A stretch of 64,000 nt of DNA from Dasyornis broadbenti (GCA_013397935.1 VZRN01002993.1:600231-664230), one strand, 5' to 3'; counted from the stretch's first letter, positions 35,701 to 49,287 are shown. Translations and numbers: made by a program. The notes: generated by a model from the sequence alone, not told the origin.

Positions 35701-38700
35701 CAAGATCCCAAAGTTTGAGGGTTCTATATACACAGACCTGGGACAGAGTGTAACTATGTAGCAGGATACACCTAACAAATAAGTTAGACAGAAAACCTGC
35801 AGAAGTTATGTATTTTCCCAGATCCATTTTTTCTTCTTTCTTTCTGGTTGATGCCATTATTCCCATCTCTAGGAAAAATCACTTTTAATAAAATGCTGCC
35901 AGTTACAGTAAACCACCATCTAATATTTTAATCACTGCAACAATATTCATTCTACTCAGAGCATCTCACTCAATGTTAGCTCAGACTATTTTGATGTCTT
36001 AGCACCCAGCAGACACTTTTAATTTATGGAAAGCTTTTCTCTGCCCTCAACCAAATTGCAATTTTTCTTTCCTCTTATCTATGTTAGTTATTATAATGCA
36101 TTTTGCATTGAAAGGTTTCTTTTTTGTGTAGTTTTCTTCTTAATTCAACTGAACATACAATCAAACTATCACTAGTGAGTATCTTGAATAAAAACTTTTA
36201 CCAAACTGCAGTGCAGCAATTATGCAAATAAGCGGACTGACTGATTTTAGCATTACAAAATTAGCATACTGTATTTAAAAATAAATAAAAAGTTATAATG
36301 GATTTTAAATATTTATGATAAGTTGTTTATCACAGAAAATCATCACGGCACCAATTTTTTATGTTATTTTCTCTACCAATTTTCTCTTGGCTTACAGCAT
36401 GCTGTTATGACTAAGATTTGAGACACAATCCTCAGCTGGTTTAAATTACAGGAACCCTACTGTTTTTGATGAAGTTCTGTGAATTTACCTCATCCACAAT
36501 TCTGCACCTCTTCTATGACATGCTGTGAGAAAGCCGGACTGCAGTCTGGAATTTATGGAATATGCTGTGTTTATTTTTTTAACTGAAATCCATTCATTGA
36601 CTTATATGTTGTCGGTCTGTGTTTAGGGACAAACTAGCATTCTACCTTTTTTTCACTCTGGAGATGTATAAAGTAGTCTCTGCTCAGATGCTCCACCAAG
36701 TCCTATCACTTCTTTGAGCAGGCATGCACTTGATTCTTTCTTAGTCTTGCTGTATTACGCTGGAAGAAGTCCCAGCAACCAAACATTCTTACTTGCAACA
36801 AGAATGAGGCCTTCAGTTGCTGCTTAAAGAAATCTTGCCTGAGGATTTTAAAAATTGCTAATTTGCAGAGATTGGACTCCAACCTCTGCCTCTTCTATTG
36901 GGCTGTTTCAGTGGAGCAACACCACTCAAAAGTACTGTTCAGCTGCATCAGGTGAAAAAAAAATTGGCATATCTCTGGAAAGCATTTTCAGGGACCTCCT
37001 TCTGAAGGTCAGCAGGTGCTCCTTGTTTGTCCCTGCAGTCACTTCAGAAGAGGAAAATCACGTGTGATGGGGCCTAGACAGGTGAACGCAGTCTGTCCCA
37101 TTCTGAATGGATGAAACTGATGTGTACCCAAATCAGCTTCAAATTTAAATTACTAGCTAGAGTAGTGGCACTGTGTATATACTGCATATTTCTAGATATT
37201 TTTGGATTCTCCATTTTAAATGAAAGGGTAAGAGAGAAAATCTGTGGTACATTTAGAGCTAGAACTTACACCAAAGCCAGGTGTCCTTCAGATTTTGCAA
37301 CACTTATGAGAGTCTAAACCATTTCTTTCATAAAAAAAACCAGCTATGACTTTTATTTCCCCCACATTTGGCAAGCTTTTCTGTACTTCAGCAGCATAGT
37401 AGCTCTTGGGGGTGTCTTCCCCTGAAATCTTGTATTGGCTAATCCCCCTCCCAGTGACTGAGTTTTCTGCTTTTCCCTGCTGATGCCTAAACAGACTATG
37501 AAGCCAGACCTCACTTGGAAACCAATGATTTCTAATTAAACTTAAAAAGTAGCCTCAAGATGAAATATAGAAAGCAAAAGCCTGGGACTCAGGACCCTCA
37601 CTTGATGGGAATATGGACACCCATTTTTGTCCTGTTATGTGATAAAAGAACATATTACTTGCCATTGAAAATGTGGTGGGTTGGCCCCATCTGAAACCAT
37701 GGGAAGCTTCAAACAGGACTTACTGTCAGGCCTTTTTTAGGCAATTTTCTGGAAAACACTTGGTGATAAACACTGCCCTTGTCTCCCCCTCTGGCTCTTT
37801 GGACATTTGCTCTGAATCTTGTTTCTAGTCAGTTAGCTGATTTTATAATTTTCAGTTCAGGCTATTTATGAACAACCACACTTGTTTCTTCTTTAGACTC
37901 CAGATTATTTAATTTTGAGTAAGAATCAGATGAGAGCTTAGCTTGGATCTCTAGGGAGAGCGGCAGTGTTCATGATGGTGCCTGAGGAAAGAATTGGTCA
38001 TAGAGGGAACCACTGAATTATGCAGGTACTGGAAAAGCTGTTCGCAATGTAATTCCCCACCCCCGTGTATCCTGATAATCACAGGGCAAAATGATGGCAA
38101 ACAGTTCTGCGCTGAGCACTGGTCTAACAGACCAATACCTCTGTTGTAGCCAGTTTATTTGTTAATGCCAGTGGTACAAAGAGTAATGGAGTTATAGAAC
38201 AAAGCTTTAATGAGGCAGTAGAAAAGATGCGGAGCTATCATCCATACACCAACTCACCCAACCACGGGCAACAAACACAGGAGCAGAAGTGATACCATCA
38301 CTGCAGGTGACACTTGGTGTCCAGGTGATCTGGCAGCAACAGCCAAACAGGGACCTGCAAATACTTTTTGAAGGTAGCTAAGAGTCTTGTCATCCCTTAG
38401 CTGCACTGATGGTAGTGTGATTGGAGAGAATCATATGTTCCATGGAAGGTGAGCAGCCTTCTGCGTATACTACCTATATTGGTCGTCATGGAGCAAGGTG
38501 TCAACACATACTTATTTTAAGAGAGAATTATCAGTGTGGGGTTTTAAGAATTTAAGTTTTCAATTTATTTTTATCTCTAGAGTACTTTAAAAGCTACAGA
38601 TTTTAACATTTCAGGGAGGTGCAATTTGATTTTTTACTCTTTCATGATGGTGGGATTCACTTGGGAGTGGGATAGAAACATGTTTTACACAGAAATTCAC

Positions 38701-38976
38701 AAAGCTCAACTATTTGTTGAGTAAACAGAAAATTTTCCTACCACCTCCTGGGAGCTGAACATGAACTACTAAACTAAGAATGACTTCTTCTTTTTTTGTT
38801 TATATTCCTGAAAAATGCAATAAAAGAGAGATAAGGTATCATCAGACTGCAGGAGAGGAACAAGTGCTACACTCTATTCAAACTCAGGAAAATATCTTGG
38901 TAATATTCAAATGATTTCATGCACATAAGTACTGACTGAATCTATGCCTAGATACTTAGAAGTCTGAGCTTGCAGA
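32713..38976. other. Unique AT-rich intergenic DNA, no gene recognised
   Basis: No transposon or gene recognised. It contains AT-rich stretches such as 36180-36330, which includes an octamer ATGCAAAT motif, but a single 8-mer is not evidence of a regulatory element. Open frames are 120 codons or fewer. Confidence 0.55.
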
Positions 38977-39893
38977 TCACAGAATCAGAGAATTACAGAA
39001 TATCCTGAGTTGGAAGGAACCCACAACCGTCATTGAGTCCAACTCCTGGCCCTGCACTAGACAGTTCCTAAAATCAGACCTTGGGAGCCTTGTCCAAATT
39101 CTTCTTGAGCTCTGTCAGGCTGCTGCTGTGACCACTTCTGTGGGGATCCTGTTCCAGTACCCAACCACCCTCTAGGGGAAGAAACTTTTTTTAAGATTCA
39201 ACCTACACTTGCCCTGACACAACTTCATACCATTGCCTCAGGTCCTCAGCTTCCCCGCTAGACCCTTCTCCAGCTTTGTGGCCTTCTTTTGGGGAACTTT
39301 CTATCTTTCTTGTACCATGGCATCCGAAACTGCCCCAACACTTACAGGCAGGCTGCCCCAGTGCAGAGCAGAGCAGGACAATCCCCTTCCTTGCCTGGCT
39401 GGCGATGCTGTGCCTGATGTCCCCAGGACACGGGTGGCCCTCCTGGCTGCCAGGGCACTGCTGACTCATGTTCAGCTTGGATCCCCAGGTCCCTTTCCAT
39501 ACCATTGCTTTCCAGTGTTTCATTCCCCACCCTGTACATACTGGCTTGCCCCACCCAGGCACTAGCCCTTGTTAAACTTCATGTCGTTGGTGCTTGCTCA
39601 GCCCTCTAATTTGTCAAGGTGTGTCTGCAGGGCCTCTCTGCCTTTGATACAGTCAACAGCTCCTCCCAATTTACTGTCGTCTTCAAAGTTGCTTAGGATC
39701 CCTTCCAGTCCTGTGTCAAAGTCATTTATGAAGATGTTGAAGAGCACAGGGTCGAGGATGGAGGGAGCCCTGAGGAACGCCCCTGGTGACAGTTCCCCAG
39801 TCTGATGTCATCCCATCCACCGTAACCCTTTGTGCCTGACCCTGAGCCAGTTGCTTACCCATCACTTGAGGTGTTTATCCAGCTGTATCCAGA
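38977..39893 (-). mobile_element. CR1 LINE fragment, 3' end intact
   Basis: Minus-orientation CR1 of about 0.9 kb: terminal CACAGAATCAGAGAATTACAGAATATCC, then GAGTTGGAAGGAACCCACAA, TGAGTCCAACTCCTGGCCCT, GGGGATCCTGTTCCAGTACC, CATGTCGTTGGTGCTTGCTC and GAAGATGTTGAAGAGCACAG. It includes 3' UTR and the end of ORF2 of a CR1 subfamily different from the one at 32163. The open frames here on both strands are by-products of the repeat. Confidence 0.93.
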
Positions 39894-42796
39894 TGCTAAA
39901 ATAGAGCTAAAAATTCAGTTACCAGTGCAATTCTCTTTTGAAATTTCTAATGATGAACTCAGATAAAAAAAATTTGGTCCCATAATTCACCATAGCTATA
40001 AGGGATTTAAGGGAAAAATTCTTTTTTTGGGTTTCTATTTGAGGCTTTGGCAAAAAGAGGCTTGGCCATTTTTGAGTTTTTGTAAGTAAGAAAAAAATAC
40101 ATTTTATACTAAGATATTTAAAAACATTAATCTTGTGTAATTGATAAATGAGAGACAATAGAAACTTGACTTGTAAGAAAATAAGTCAGGGTTGAAATTT
40201 AGGAAGGCTGATGTAATTTTCCAGAGTTGGGTTATCCAGAATGCAAATAATCATGCATGCAGTCTAGGATGTATTTTATTTTAGTTGAAAAGTTGTTTGA
40301 CATACTACAAGATGTATTTCCATCTGTTCTACAGTGGCTTTGCATCATGTGTGGTCCAATTGTTGTGCCTTCAAAGAGCTTTTATTTTCGTAAAAATATT
40401 TGTCTTATTTTTCATTGACCAAAGGAGATGTATTCTAAGTTATATGTAGCATTAAGATTTCCCCTTTCATAGTCACTAAATTTAGGAATGATTAGTAAAA
40501 ACTCCAATACTTTTACTTGATATTAGGAAGCTTTTTCAAAGATTTTTCCCTCCATTTTCAGAAGTAGTCTTCAGCACATTTCTATGATACTATTTTTAAT
40601 CACTGCATTAAAAAAAATCTCTATATAATTTTCTATCTGCACTGCAGTTGGTGAAAATGTTGAATGTGGAGTGAAGTGGGAAAATCAGTGATTCAGCACA
40701 CAAAAACTTCCACAGCAGTCTGGCAAAACCAAGTATTTTTTCTTGGTACATCAGATTAAACATCATGGCAAAAGTATTGATGTGATTATGCCTTAGGATA
40801 TTGCTATTATATTGGACCATATTTAGACAAATAACTTATACAGCATTACTGTTTTACTGGCTGATCAGTGTATGGACTGAATTTCTCTGCTGAGAGGAGA
40901 GTAGAAAATGGCACTGAGAGGTACAGAGCACAGCATTATTTGGTTCTAGTTTATACCATGATAATTTAAAAAAACAGCTACAAATGAGGGAGAATCTCTG
41001 GATTATCTCACTTCTAAAGTTGTACAGTCCTTTCTAACACGTTGTCCAACACGTACACTATGTAAAACTGTAAAATCAAGTGGGAGAAAACAACATGCAC
41101 GTGTGTATTAAACACTGTACTTATTCATGTGAGAGTACAAGAGTGAGCGCTCTCAATCATTCACAAGGGTGAGCAGCAAAATGATTCTTGACAGGAGTTA
41201 TACACTTTTTCAGCCTGATCAGTGAGACAGGATCTGGATTTCCTACTGATGCTCTTTCAAGGTGAAAATTACCATCAGCCAAAGAAACAAGAATAAGCAG
41301 AAAGTGCTCCTTGTGGTTTACACTCTGTGAAATTTGTCTCAACCATCCTAATACAATCCTGCAGCTTGAGCTTGCTGAAAGCAAACTGTGGGTATCAGAG
41401 AGACTGTAAATAGAAGATTGTATGTCACAATATGCTAGAACAGAACTCTGTAGGCAGAGGCATCCTACCACTCTTCCCTTCTATCAATGCTTTGCATTCC
41501 AATAATATCTAACATGTTCAGATGATGATCTATGGTAGCAATGCCTTCCTTCAGTGAAGTTTCTACAGAAATTCCCTAATTTTCTCATGTCTTTGGTCCT
41601 ACACAACTATCATAAGATAGATGAGTAGCTATAAACGCATAGCAAGGAGAGAATTTTGACAATCTTGCAGTAATCCTCTAGCATCAGCTCAGCAGCCTGG
41701 TGCCTTACTGCATGGTAGTGGGCCTTCAGCATCACCAGTAGTCATGGCAGTCATCACTGCTGCTCATGGGAGCAGGTGTTACCTGCCATGCAAGCTCCTC
41801 TCTCCTGTTCTCTGATGAATGCTGCACTGGGAAACCCAGATGGCAGGTTCACGACATTGTGTGCCAAGTAGATGGGCTGCTATCCAGAAACCTTAAATCA
41901 CATCTAGCACAAAATGGATTGAGGTAAAAATAAAAATGCAAGCATTGATTCATGACATCCAAAACAAACAACAGTTACAAACAACAAGGTACAGTTATTT
42001 ATAAAATTCACGGGCTGAGAAACAAAAGGGAGATGATTCAATTTATTTACAGTAGTTACACGACAGTAGAATTTCTTTGAACAAGATCATCCTCTTAACT
42101 GGGAAAGGACACATGCAACTATGCCAGACAGTCATAATAATGTAGCTATTATCAAAATAAAGCCCTTAGTAGAAGACATTTCTTGGATACACATTTATAT
42201 TTTTTGACTCTTTTCAATGGGTATTGCAATTAAAAGCTGCCCAAGCAGCTGAATTCTATTTAGACATTACACAGCTAAAGAGAGATATATGGTTAGATTT
42301 AAGCCTCTGAGATAAATTCAGAATTCTTCTCAAGTCCTTTTTGGTCTCTTGTAGCTAACCCACTTGCTCTGCTAATCTGGGTACCATAATAAACAGATAA
42401 CACACTGCTCTATAGTATAATCTGCTCAGGGTACAGGGGTGTGGGAGAGGGTTTTGTTGCAATTGGTTTATTTTCCTTTTGGAAATAATTTAAATTTTTA
42501 GGCTGCCCTGGAAAAATCTGATTATATATTTCATAAATTACCATGCTTTTAACAGGACATATGCCTAAAATTTTTCTGTCTATCTTCTGTTTGCTTGTTT
42601 ACTGGAAAATAAGGGTCTCAAAGGAAAGAAAAAGGACAGCAAAAGGTTCAAAGTCTTTGCAGAAAGAAGACAAAACAACAGCTTGATTAGTTACTTTCAT
42701 GCTTTGTGCCAAAATCATGCAATATAGTCCCTCAAATATATATTAACAGTCCCACACTCACTACATATGATAGGGAAAGAAAGATGGGATGAGGGG
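39894..42796. other. Unique AT-rich intergenic DNA, no gene recognised
   Basis: No transposon or gene recognised. A slightly GC-richer patch at 41680-41880 has no identifiable features. Confidence 0.55.
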
Positions 42797-43276
42797 CAAG
42801 CCAGGAGTGTGTTCAGGTGGCCAAGAAGGCCAATGCCATCTTTGCCTGTATCAGCAATAGTGTGGCCCGCAGGACCGGGGCAGTGATTGTCCCTCTGTAC
42901 TCAGCACGGGTGAGGCCACACCTCGAGCTCTGTGTCCAGTTCTGGGTCCCTCAATTCAAAAAGGACATGGAGGTGCTGGAGTTTTTCCAGAGAAAGGCAA
43001 AAAAGCTGGTGAAGAGTTTGAAGCACAAGTCTTATGAGAAGCAGCTGAGAGATCTAGGATTGTTCGGTGTGGAGAAAAGTAGACTCATGGAAGGAACCTC
43101 ATTGCCCCCTACAACTACCTGAAAGGAGGTTGTAGTGAGGTGGATGTTGGAATCTTCTGCCACTTCTCAAGCGAAAGAATGGTCAGCCAGGTAATCTTGA
43201 AGGCTGATGGTCAACAAGAAAATCTTGAAGGTTTTTGCCAACTTTGATGATTCTCTGATTCTGTAATTCTGTGATT
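42797..43276 (+). mobile_element. CR1 LINE 3' fragment with internal deletion
   Basis: Plus-orientation CR1, about 480 bp: GTGGCCAAGAAGGCCAATGC, then ATTGTCCCTCTGTACTCAGC, then CACACCTCGAGCTCTGTGTC, then ACCTGAAAGGAGGTTGTAGT, then a jump across most of the 3' UTR to CTTGAAGGTTTTTGCCAACT and terminal ATTCT octamers (GATTCTCTGATTCTGTAATT). The coding part still reads 101 codons open from 42817 (AKKANAIFACISNSVARRTG...), the C-terminal end of CR1 ORF2. About 200 bp seem to be deleted near 43165-43185. Confidence 0.93.
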
Positions 43277-44214
43277 TATTCTTTCCTAACCTCTGCTACA
43301 TTTCTTTTTTTTCTGAACAAGAGGCTATTAAAAGCAGCATCATCTTAATTCCTTCTGCCATCAAAGCAGCTTCCAGAAATCAAACCAACCAACCAACCAA
43401 CCAATTAAACAAAAAAGCCAAACCTTCCATCAATGCTTTAAAAAATCATAGACATGATCCATTTGACATTTACATACATGTATGATCTTGGTGTTCACAA
43501 GGCCATGATGGATTTCTGTCAACAGCAGTGCTGCCAGGAATTGTTTGGAAGGGTGCTGTGCATTACAGACCAACAGAAGCAGGGCCTGGGGGGCTATTGG
43601 ATCGTGCAGATGTGCAGATTGATGAAGACCTGCTGTGTTTGAGGCCTGTGGCCTTGCTTCACAGTCCAGTGAACCTAAAAGTGCTCTGCAACTTCTTAGG
43701 AAGCCAGACTCATCAGACAAGCAAACAGATATGCTTATCTGCCTGCAGCACAGTGACCATCATCTCATTGTTTTCAGGGGAAATGATCTAACAGCAGTAG
43801 ATATTTCAGTAGCTGAAGCAGTGAAATACTGTTTGTTTAAAACTCTCTGAATTTAAAAACATGTTTAGTGGTACATATTCAACCAGGCGGTGCTGGTTTT
43901 ATGCATAAAATACAGGTAACTGCCTAGTGGAGAAAGCTGAGAAAGTGGTGTGCTTTCAGCCAGAAAAGTGTGAGCACTGAACCTTAAGGTATGCGCATTC
44001 ACAACATTAAAGACCAAGGAATTATTTGAAATTGATAGAGAGGTAAAATGCTACTTGTGGCTATAGTTCTGTGTAATGAAATAGGAAAGTGGTGAGCAAT
44101 GAGAAGAGAAACTAGTAATGGGTGAATGTCCTAAAGATTATTCAGGTAAACAAAAATGATCCTGCACAGATTCAATCATAGCACATTACAAGATAATTTG
44201 GTGGATTCTCTCTC
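43277..44214. other. Unique intergenic DNA with a short (CCAA)n tract
   Basis: No gene recognised. It contains the CCAA microsatellite at 43383-43405. Overlapping open frames at 43430-43850 are all under 100 codons and without motifs. Confidence 0.5.
43383..43405. repeat. (CCAA)n microsatellite
   Basis: About five to six uninterrupted CCAA units. Confidence 0.9.
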
Positions 44215-45300
44215 TGTGGTGCTTTGTACTTGGCTGGATGTCAAGTGCCCACCAAAGATGCTCTTATCACTCCCCTCCTCTTCTGGACAGGGAAAAGAAA
44301 ATATAATGAAAGGCTTGCATGTTGAGATAAGAACAGAGAGAGATCACTCACCAATTACCATCATGGGGAAAATAGACTCAGCTTGGGGAAATTAATTACA
44401 TTTATTAATAATCAGACCAGGGTGGGATAATGAGAAGTAAACCTAGATCTTAAAAACACCATCCCCCATCCCTCCCTTCTTCCCAGGCTTAATTTTATTC
44501 CTAGTTCTCTCTACCTCCTCCCTCCCAGCAGTGCAGTGAGGTAGGGAATGGGGGCTGTGGTCACTACAGAGATGTGGACTGTCTCTGATGGTCCTTCTCA
44601 CTGGGAGGACTCCTCACACTCTTCACCTGTGCCAGCAAGGGGTGCCTCTCACAGGACACGGTCCTCTATGAGGTTCTCCTGTGTGAGTGCTTTCCACAGT
44701 CATTCACAAACTACTGTAGCATTCCCTTGTGGGGTCCTTTGTGAAGTCACAAATCCTGCTAGCAAATCTGCTTCAGGGTGGGCTCCTCTCGCCACGAGGC
44801 CCCAGGTCCTGCTAGCAGCCTGCTCCAGTGAGAGTTTCTCACAGGGTCACAGCTTCCTTCAGGCATCCAGCTGCTCCAGTGTGGCGTCCTCCACATGCTG
44901 CAGGTGGATCTCTGCTCCACCATGGATCTCCATGGGTTGCAAGGGCACAGCTGTGCCAACAAGGCGTTCACCATGGGCTGCAGGGAAACCTCAGCTCCTG
45001 CACCTGGAACACCCTCTTCCCTCCTGTTCTGGCTTTGGTGTCTGAAGGGCTGTTCTTCTCAAATAGTGTCTCTCCACTTCTGGCTTAAGTTGACGGGTTT
45101 TTTTTAACCCTTCTATACTGCATTACCCCAGAGGCAGTACTGCTGTCACTGATGGGCTCAACTTTAGCCAGTGGCAAGTCTGTCTTGGAGCCAGACATTG
45201 GCGCCACTGGTACAGGAGAAGATTCTAGCAGCTTCTCAAAGAAATCAACATCCCTCTAGCTCACATACCTATCGAAACCTTTCCAGGCAAACCCAATACA
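44215..45300 (-). mobile_element. Solo LTR of an avian endogenous retrovirus, minus strand
   Basis: Read on the minus strand it starts TGTATTGGGTTTGCCTGG (from 45300) and ends in ...CAAAGCACCACA (44215), the TGT...ACA ends expected of an LTR, 1086 bp. Inside are repeated units of the CTGGAGCAG type, AAGCCTGGGAAGAAGGGAGG, an AATAAA (44406-44401), AGGAGGGGAGTGATAAGAGC and GGGCACTTGACATCCAGCC. Flanking 5-mers are CTCTC (44210-44214) and CTATC (45301-45305), a 4/5 match for a 5-bp target-site duplication. No gag, pol or env sequence flanks it, so it is a solo LTR formed by recombination. A 165-codon plus-strand frame (44548-45045) inside it is a by-product. Confidence 0.75.
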
Positions 45301-47799
45301 CTATCCATATCCAACCCTTCTTAAAATCCTCCTGGAATTTATTCCAAATGACTGGAACCTAGTAATTCTTGTGCTAACAAAGGGATCAACAATTCTAGAC
45401 TAGCTGTTATACATAGTAAAACTTTTAGAAAGGTGTTGAGCTGAAAATTTTGTCTATCCATTTTTCTAAGTGAGACCCATACACACAGATGTTGTTCCCA
45501 GACTCAGTTTATAACAGTCACAGTTTCCATAAGTAGTTGAATTAAATTTTAAAATTTGGTATTGTCTGTTACAATTTAAATCGCTGAATACAAGCACTTG
45601 TTATAGGCAACAACTAAATATCACAGTTACAATTATACTCAAGCCTTGTATGCTATAAGTGCTTACATTTGACATTAATTCAATTTAATTTCTTGCTGAC
45701 TGGAGATAAATGAGCTTTTTCTTGTAGTCAAAGGTGTCATAAAGTCCCAAAGAGAGGCTTGTAGAATTCTGGTCCATGTTCCCTATGCTAGTTATTCATT
45801 CACGGCACAAAATGTACAGGCTTCAAAGGCATTTGTGGTGAATATGTAATAAAAATTTTATTTAATTTACTAATGCTTGCCACAACAACCTCTTACTAAT
45901 GCAAGAGAGAGAGTGGGAGTTCTGCATGCTATGTGCTCATTATTTAATAAGCACATTGTACAGTGCACAGATTCTGAATATTAATGAATTTCTAAATATA
46001 AGAATCGTATTCTTTTGGAACACAACATACAGACTCAATAATGCCAAGGATAAAAATGCAAAAAATTGTGGAAAGGGATCAGTGTGACATGAAATGAGGC
46101 TGGTATCAGCAAAGGATCATTTGCACTCAGTGATGGGAGTGTACCAAACCACCAGCAGGAAACATAAAGTTATCGGTTTGAACAATTGAGTACGACAGAA
46201 ATGAGTATTTGGGATGGAGGAAAGATAGGGGTGGGAGACTTGACAATGAATTAAGTAGACATTGGAGAGAAACTCACGTTGTGCTGACAAGTGGTGCATA
46301 ACTGCTCCTCTCCTAAATCATATTGAGAAGATCACTGGGGTACAGGCATTGTGAATTGCCTTGCCATGTGTTAGAGCGTTCTGAGGACAGCTAAAGTTTC
46401 TTGTCTGTATGCATCTGCTAAGATGGTGAATTCAGGGTGCAATGTGATGCTCTTCTCATCAAAACTGGGTCCTTTCTCACTAAAAAAAACAAAATCAAAA
46501 AAAGCCTCTAGTGATCTTTCAAAAGGGAGGCTAATTTCTTTAATCTGGCCATTGAAAGTCAAAGAAGTATAAAAATTAAATTAAGACATGTTATTCCTGC
46601 ATAAAAGCAAGGATTACCTTGAGTGGTATTCATAGGCCTTTTCTAGAAGATGAATTTTTCATGGCCAGTTATGAGGAAAGACAGCCACATCTAGAGAAGA
46701 CAAATCTGTAAAGAGCTCAATGGGACTATACAGATAAAGACTGTCACTGCCTTTACTTGATCTAGAGTATGCTTGTGTCTAAAAATGTCCAAGCAAAATG
46801 AATATTTCCTCATAATTTTCCTGTAAAGTTCATTCAAAGGGAGGACACAACAACAGTGAAGCCCATCAAATATAGGAAAATAAATAAATTACAAATAAAT
46901 GAATTACAAAATAAATGAATTACGAGCATTAACAAAGAAGAATCTCTTGCATCACACTGTTTCAGTCCTGGATAAGAAAAATCTGGCTGATTTCTGAAAT
47001 GGCCCCACAAAGATGCAAGCTGCCACTAAAAGTGACAGTTAAGAAATCCAATATACTGCCTTCTTAACCTGGATTTAAACTGTAATGGAAAATTGTTGCA
47101 GTATCACAAAAGCACTCAATACCATTTTTGATATTAAAAGTGTATCCATAAGGTCTTGATCTTCTAAAGAACACATTATGTTTTCTGGAAGACAGTTGTG
47201 CATAATCTCAGGTAGAGGCGCAGAATAGTTGCAGGTGATAAGGGCCTTTAACTATGTTAGTTGTGTTTGTACTGGATGTAGGACCTGTGATGTTTCTCTT
47301 GTTTCTGTGAAATCAAATAATTCCATTCATCTAACTGGCATAAAGCACCCACCAGCTTTGAAAATTTTGTGATACACAAAGACCAAAGAAATATGCGGTT
47401 ACTTTACAACCTCCTGCACTCTCATAGCAGCAACAGGATATTTCTTTTACAATCCCTTGTTCTGGGGCACAGAACACTTGGCTTTGATTGTTCTCACTCT
47501 AGTTGACCTTTGTCTTCTAACTTGCTCTGGGCCTCTGTGCTGTATTTCTTTCGCAGGTCTGTTTGAGAACATCTTTGTCCTTTACCTTTATGGTACTGCA
47601 AACCCACATTTCCTTTTTCTTGGTCCAAAAGTATCACTTCTCAACAGTGAATCTCTATAGGTATTATTGAGATAATACTTATCTCTTCAATGAAGGCAGA
47701 AATTTTACAAGAGCTTTTTTAAGAGCACTAGCCTTAACTGTCTGGAAGATCCCAGATACTAAGGGTGAACTGTTGTTTGGCTTCACAGACCTCTTCAAG
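45301..47799. other. Unique AT-rich intergenic DNA, no gene recognised
   Basis: No gene or transposon recognised. It contains an imperfect short tandem repeat of AAATAAATGAATTAC at about 46876-46923. Confidence 0.55.
46876..46923. repeat. Imperfect AAATAAATGAATTAC tandem repeat (about 3 copies)
   Basis: Copies AAATAAATTAC, AAATAAATGAATTAC and AAAATAAATGAATTAC in succession. Confidence 0.8.
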
Positions 47800-49000
47800 G
47801 TCCACCTGAATCATCTGAGAGTATCTGGAAGGCTGTGGAAAAGGGCTGCCCAGCTGTCATGCTGGAGCCTTACTGACTCTGTGTCAGGTATTGTGTTGTG
47901 CTCTGCAGTCAGCTTTTGCTTGCACTGAGAACTTGATGAGTTAGACAGACTCTCACAGAGAGCAGACTGGCTTCCTACTGGCCACCATATCATCCTGCTG
48001 CAAGTGTCCTGCAGTGCCTGGCTGCCTGCATCAGGTAGGGCTGGGCAAACGCAGGGAACAGCTCTGGGGATGGGCACCAAGAGCTGCCACCAGCAGCCCC
48101 TGAAGCAGGAACCAGCACTGGCCAAAGCCAGCCTTGACTCTCCAGGCCTTACACATGCACTTAGCAGAGTTCAGGCTCAACCAGGCTGGGCACACTCTGC
48201 CAGTGCCTGGGGATGAGTGCTGAGTGTGCCTCAGTTTCAGTCTGCTTCAAAGGGCCATGGCAGCAGCGCTCACCCTGGCAGTATTCTGGTCACACCACCA
48301 CTTGTGCCTCTGCACACTCAGCTGGGGCTTCCTGCAAGGCACTTCTCCTCTAATTATTTAGTCTGCTGCTCAGTATTCATATTTTGCACTTGTCACCAAG
48401 GACATTTCTGTCTTGTCCCAGAGCCCTGTTAAGTGCCTCTGGCATCTACTTCCTCTTGGTAAGGGATTTTTCTATTAGAAACCACTCTGTAGCTCACTTG
48501 TCCCAAGGTTTGTCTCTGCCTCAGGTGCTCCTGTCTGCTATCCATGCCACCCTAGAAGCCCTCCCCATAGGCTGGTTGCCATTGGTACCGTTCAAGCTGT
48601 TGTCTGGAAATCAGACATCAGCATGAACCCAGAGCCCACAAGTGTAAGTACCTCAACACAACAGCACTGGCTGACGGCTGAGGACGTATTCATCTCCAAG
48701 GCAAAGGAAAGTTGTTTCCACCTGTGGGGGCAGATGTGTCTCCTCTTTGGCAATGATGATCAGCAAAAGTAGAAGTGGACAGTAGGGAAAGGGCTTGCAG
48801 TGTGGATGAAACCATTTAAAACATTCCGGGTGAGCAGCTCCTCAGCACCCAGATCCCATCTGCCCACACTTGCCTGGAAAGAAGGCACTGGGACAAATCC
48901 TTACATTTCATGGTCCTGGGACTCAATGGGAACATAACATGTGGAACTTACCTGTCACACCCTGTTTGGAAGGTATGAGGAAAGGGTAGCCTGGGAGATG
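47800..49000. other. GC-richer patch of unknown nature
   Basis: Clearly richer in G+C than its neighbours, with stretches such as CAGCAGCCCCTGAAGCAGGA and CAACCAGGCTGGGCACACTC. It does not match the CR1 or LTR sequences that I recognise. Open frames are 104 codons or fewer and lack motifs. It may be an old diverged transposon, a non-coding RNA exon or a gene relic; the sequence alone does not decide. Confidence 0.4.
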
Positions 49001-49200
49001 ATACTGACACGGCAACTATTAATCCTAGTTGGGGGAAATGAGATGATATATGCAGAAAAGCAACCTTATTAGAATATTTTAAAAAAATAATTTTTCTTTA
49101 TAATCAATATATTCACTAAAAATGTTATGCATATTTCCAAAACTGCAGCAGAGAACTGGAATGACAGCCTCAAACTTAAAAAACACAAGTGAAACAGTAA

Positions 49201-49287
49201 TGGTTTTTTATGTTTATTTTTTCTCCTTTTTTTTTCCTTTTTCTTTTATTTTTTTTGTTTGTTTATGTTTTGTTTTTTATTTTTAAG
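49201..49287. repeat. T-rich low-complexity tract
   Basis: Long T runs broken by single C or G, with TTTG units towards the end. Confidence 0.85.

Noticed and set aside
36220..36240. Octamer ATGCAAAT as a POU-factor site
   Set aside because: A single 8-mer is expected many times by chance in 64 kb; no supporting cluster.
39203..39805. Several overlapping frames of 62-119 codons
   Set aside because: All within the CR1 fragment at 38977-39893, in either strand; not the CR1 reading frame start or a host gene.
44548..45045. 165-codon plus-strand frame rich in Ser, Cys and Pro
   Set aside because: It lies antisense inside the solo LTR and is made of the LTR's internal subrepeats.
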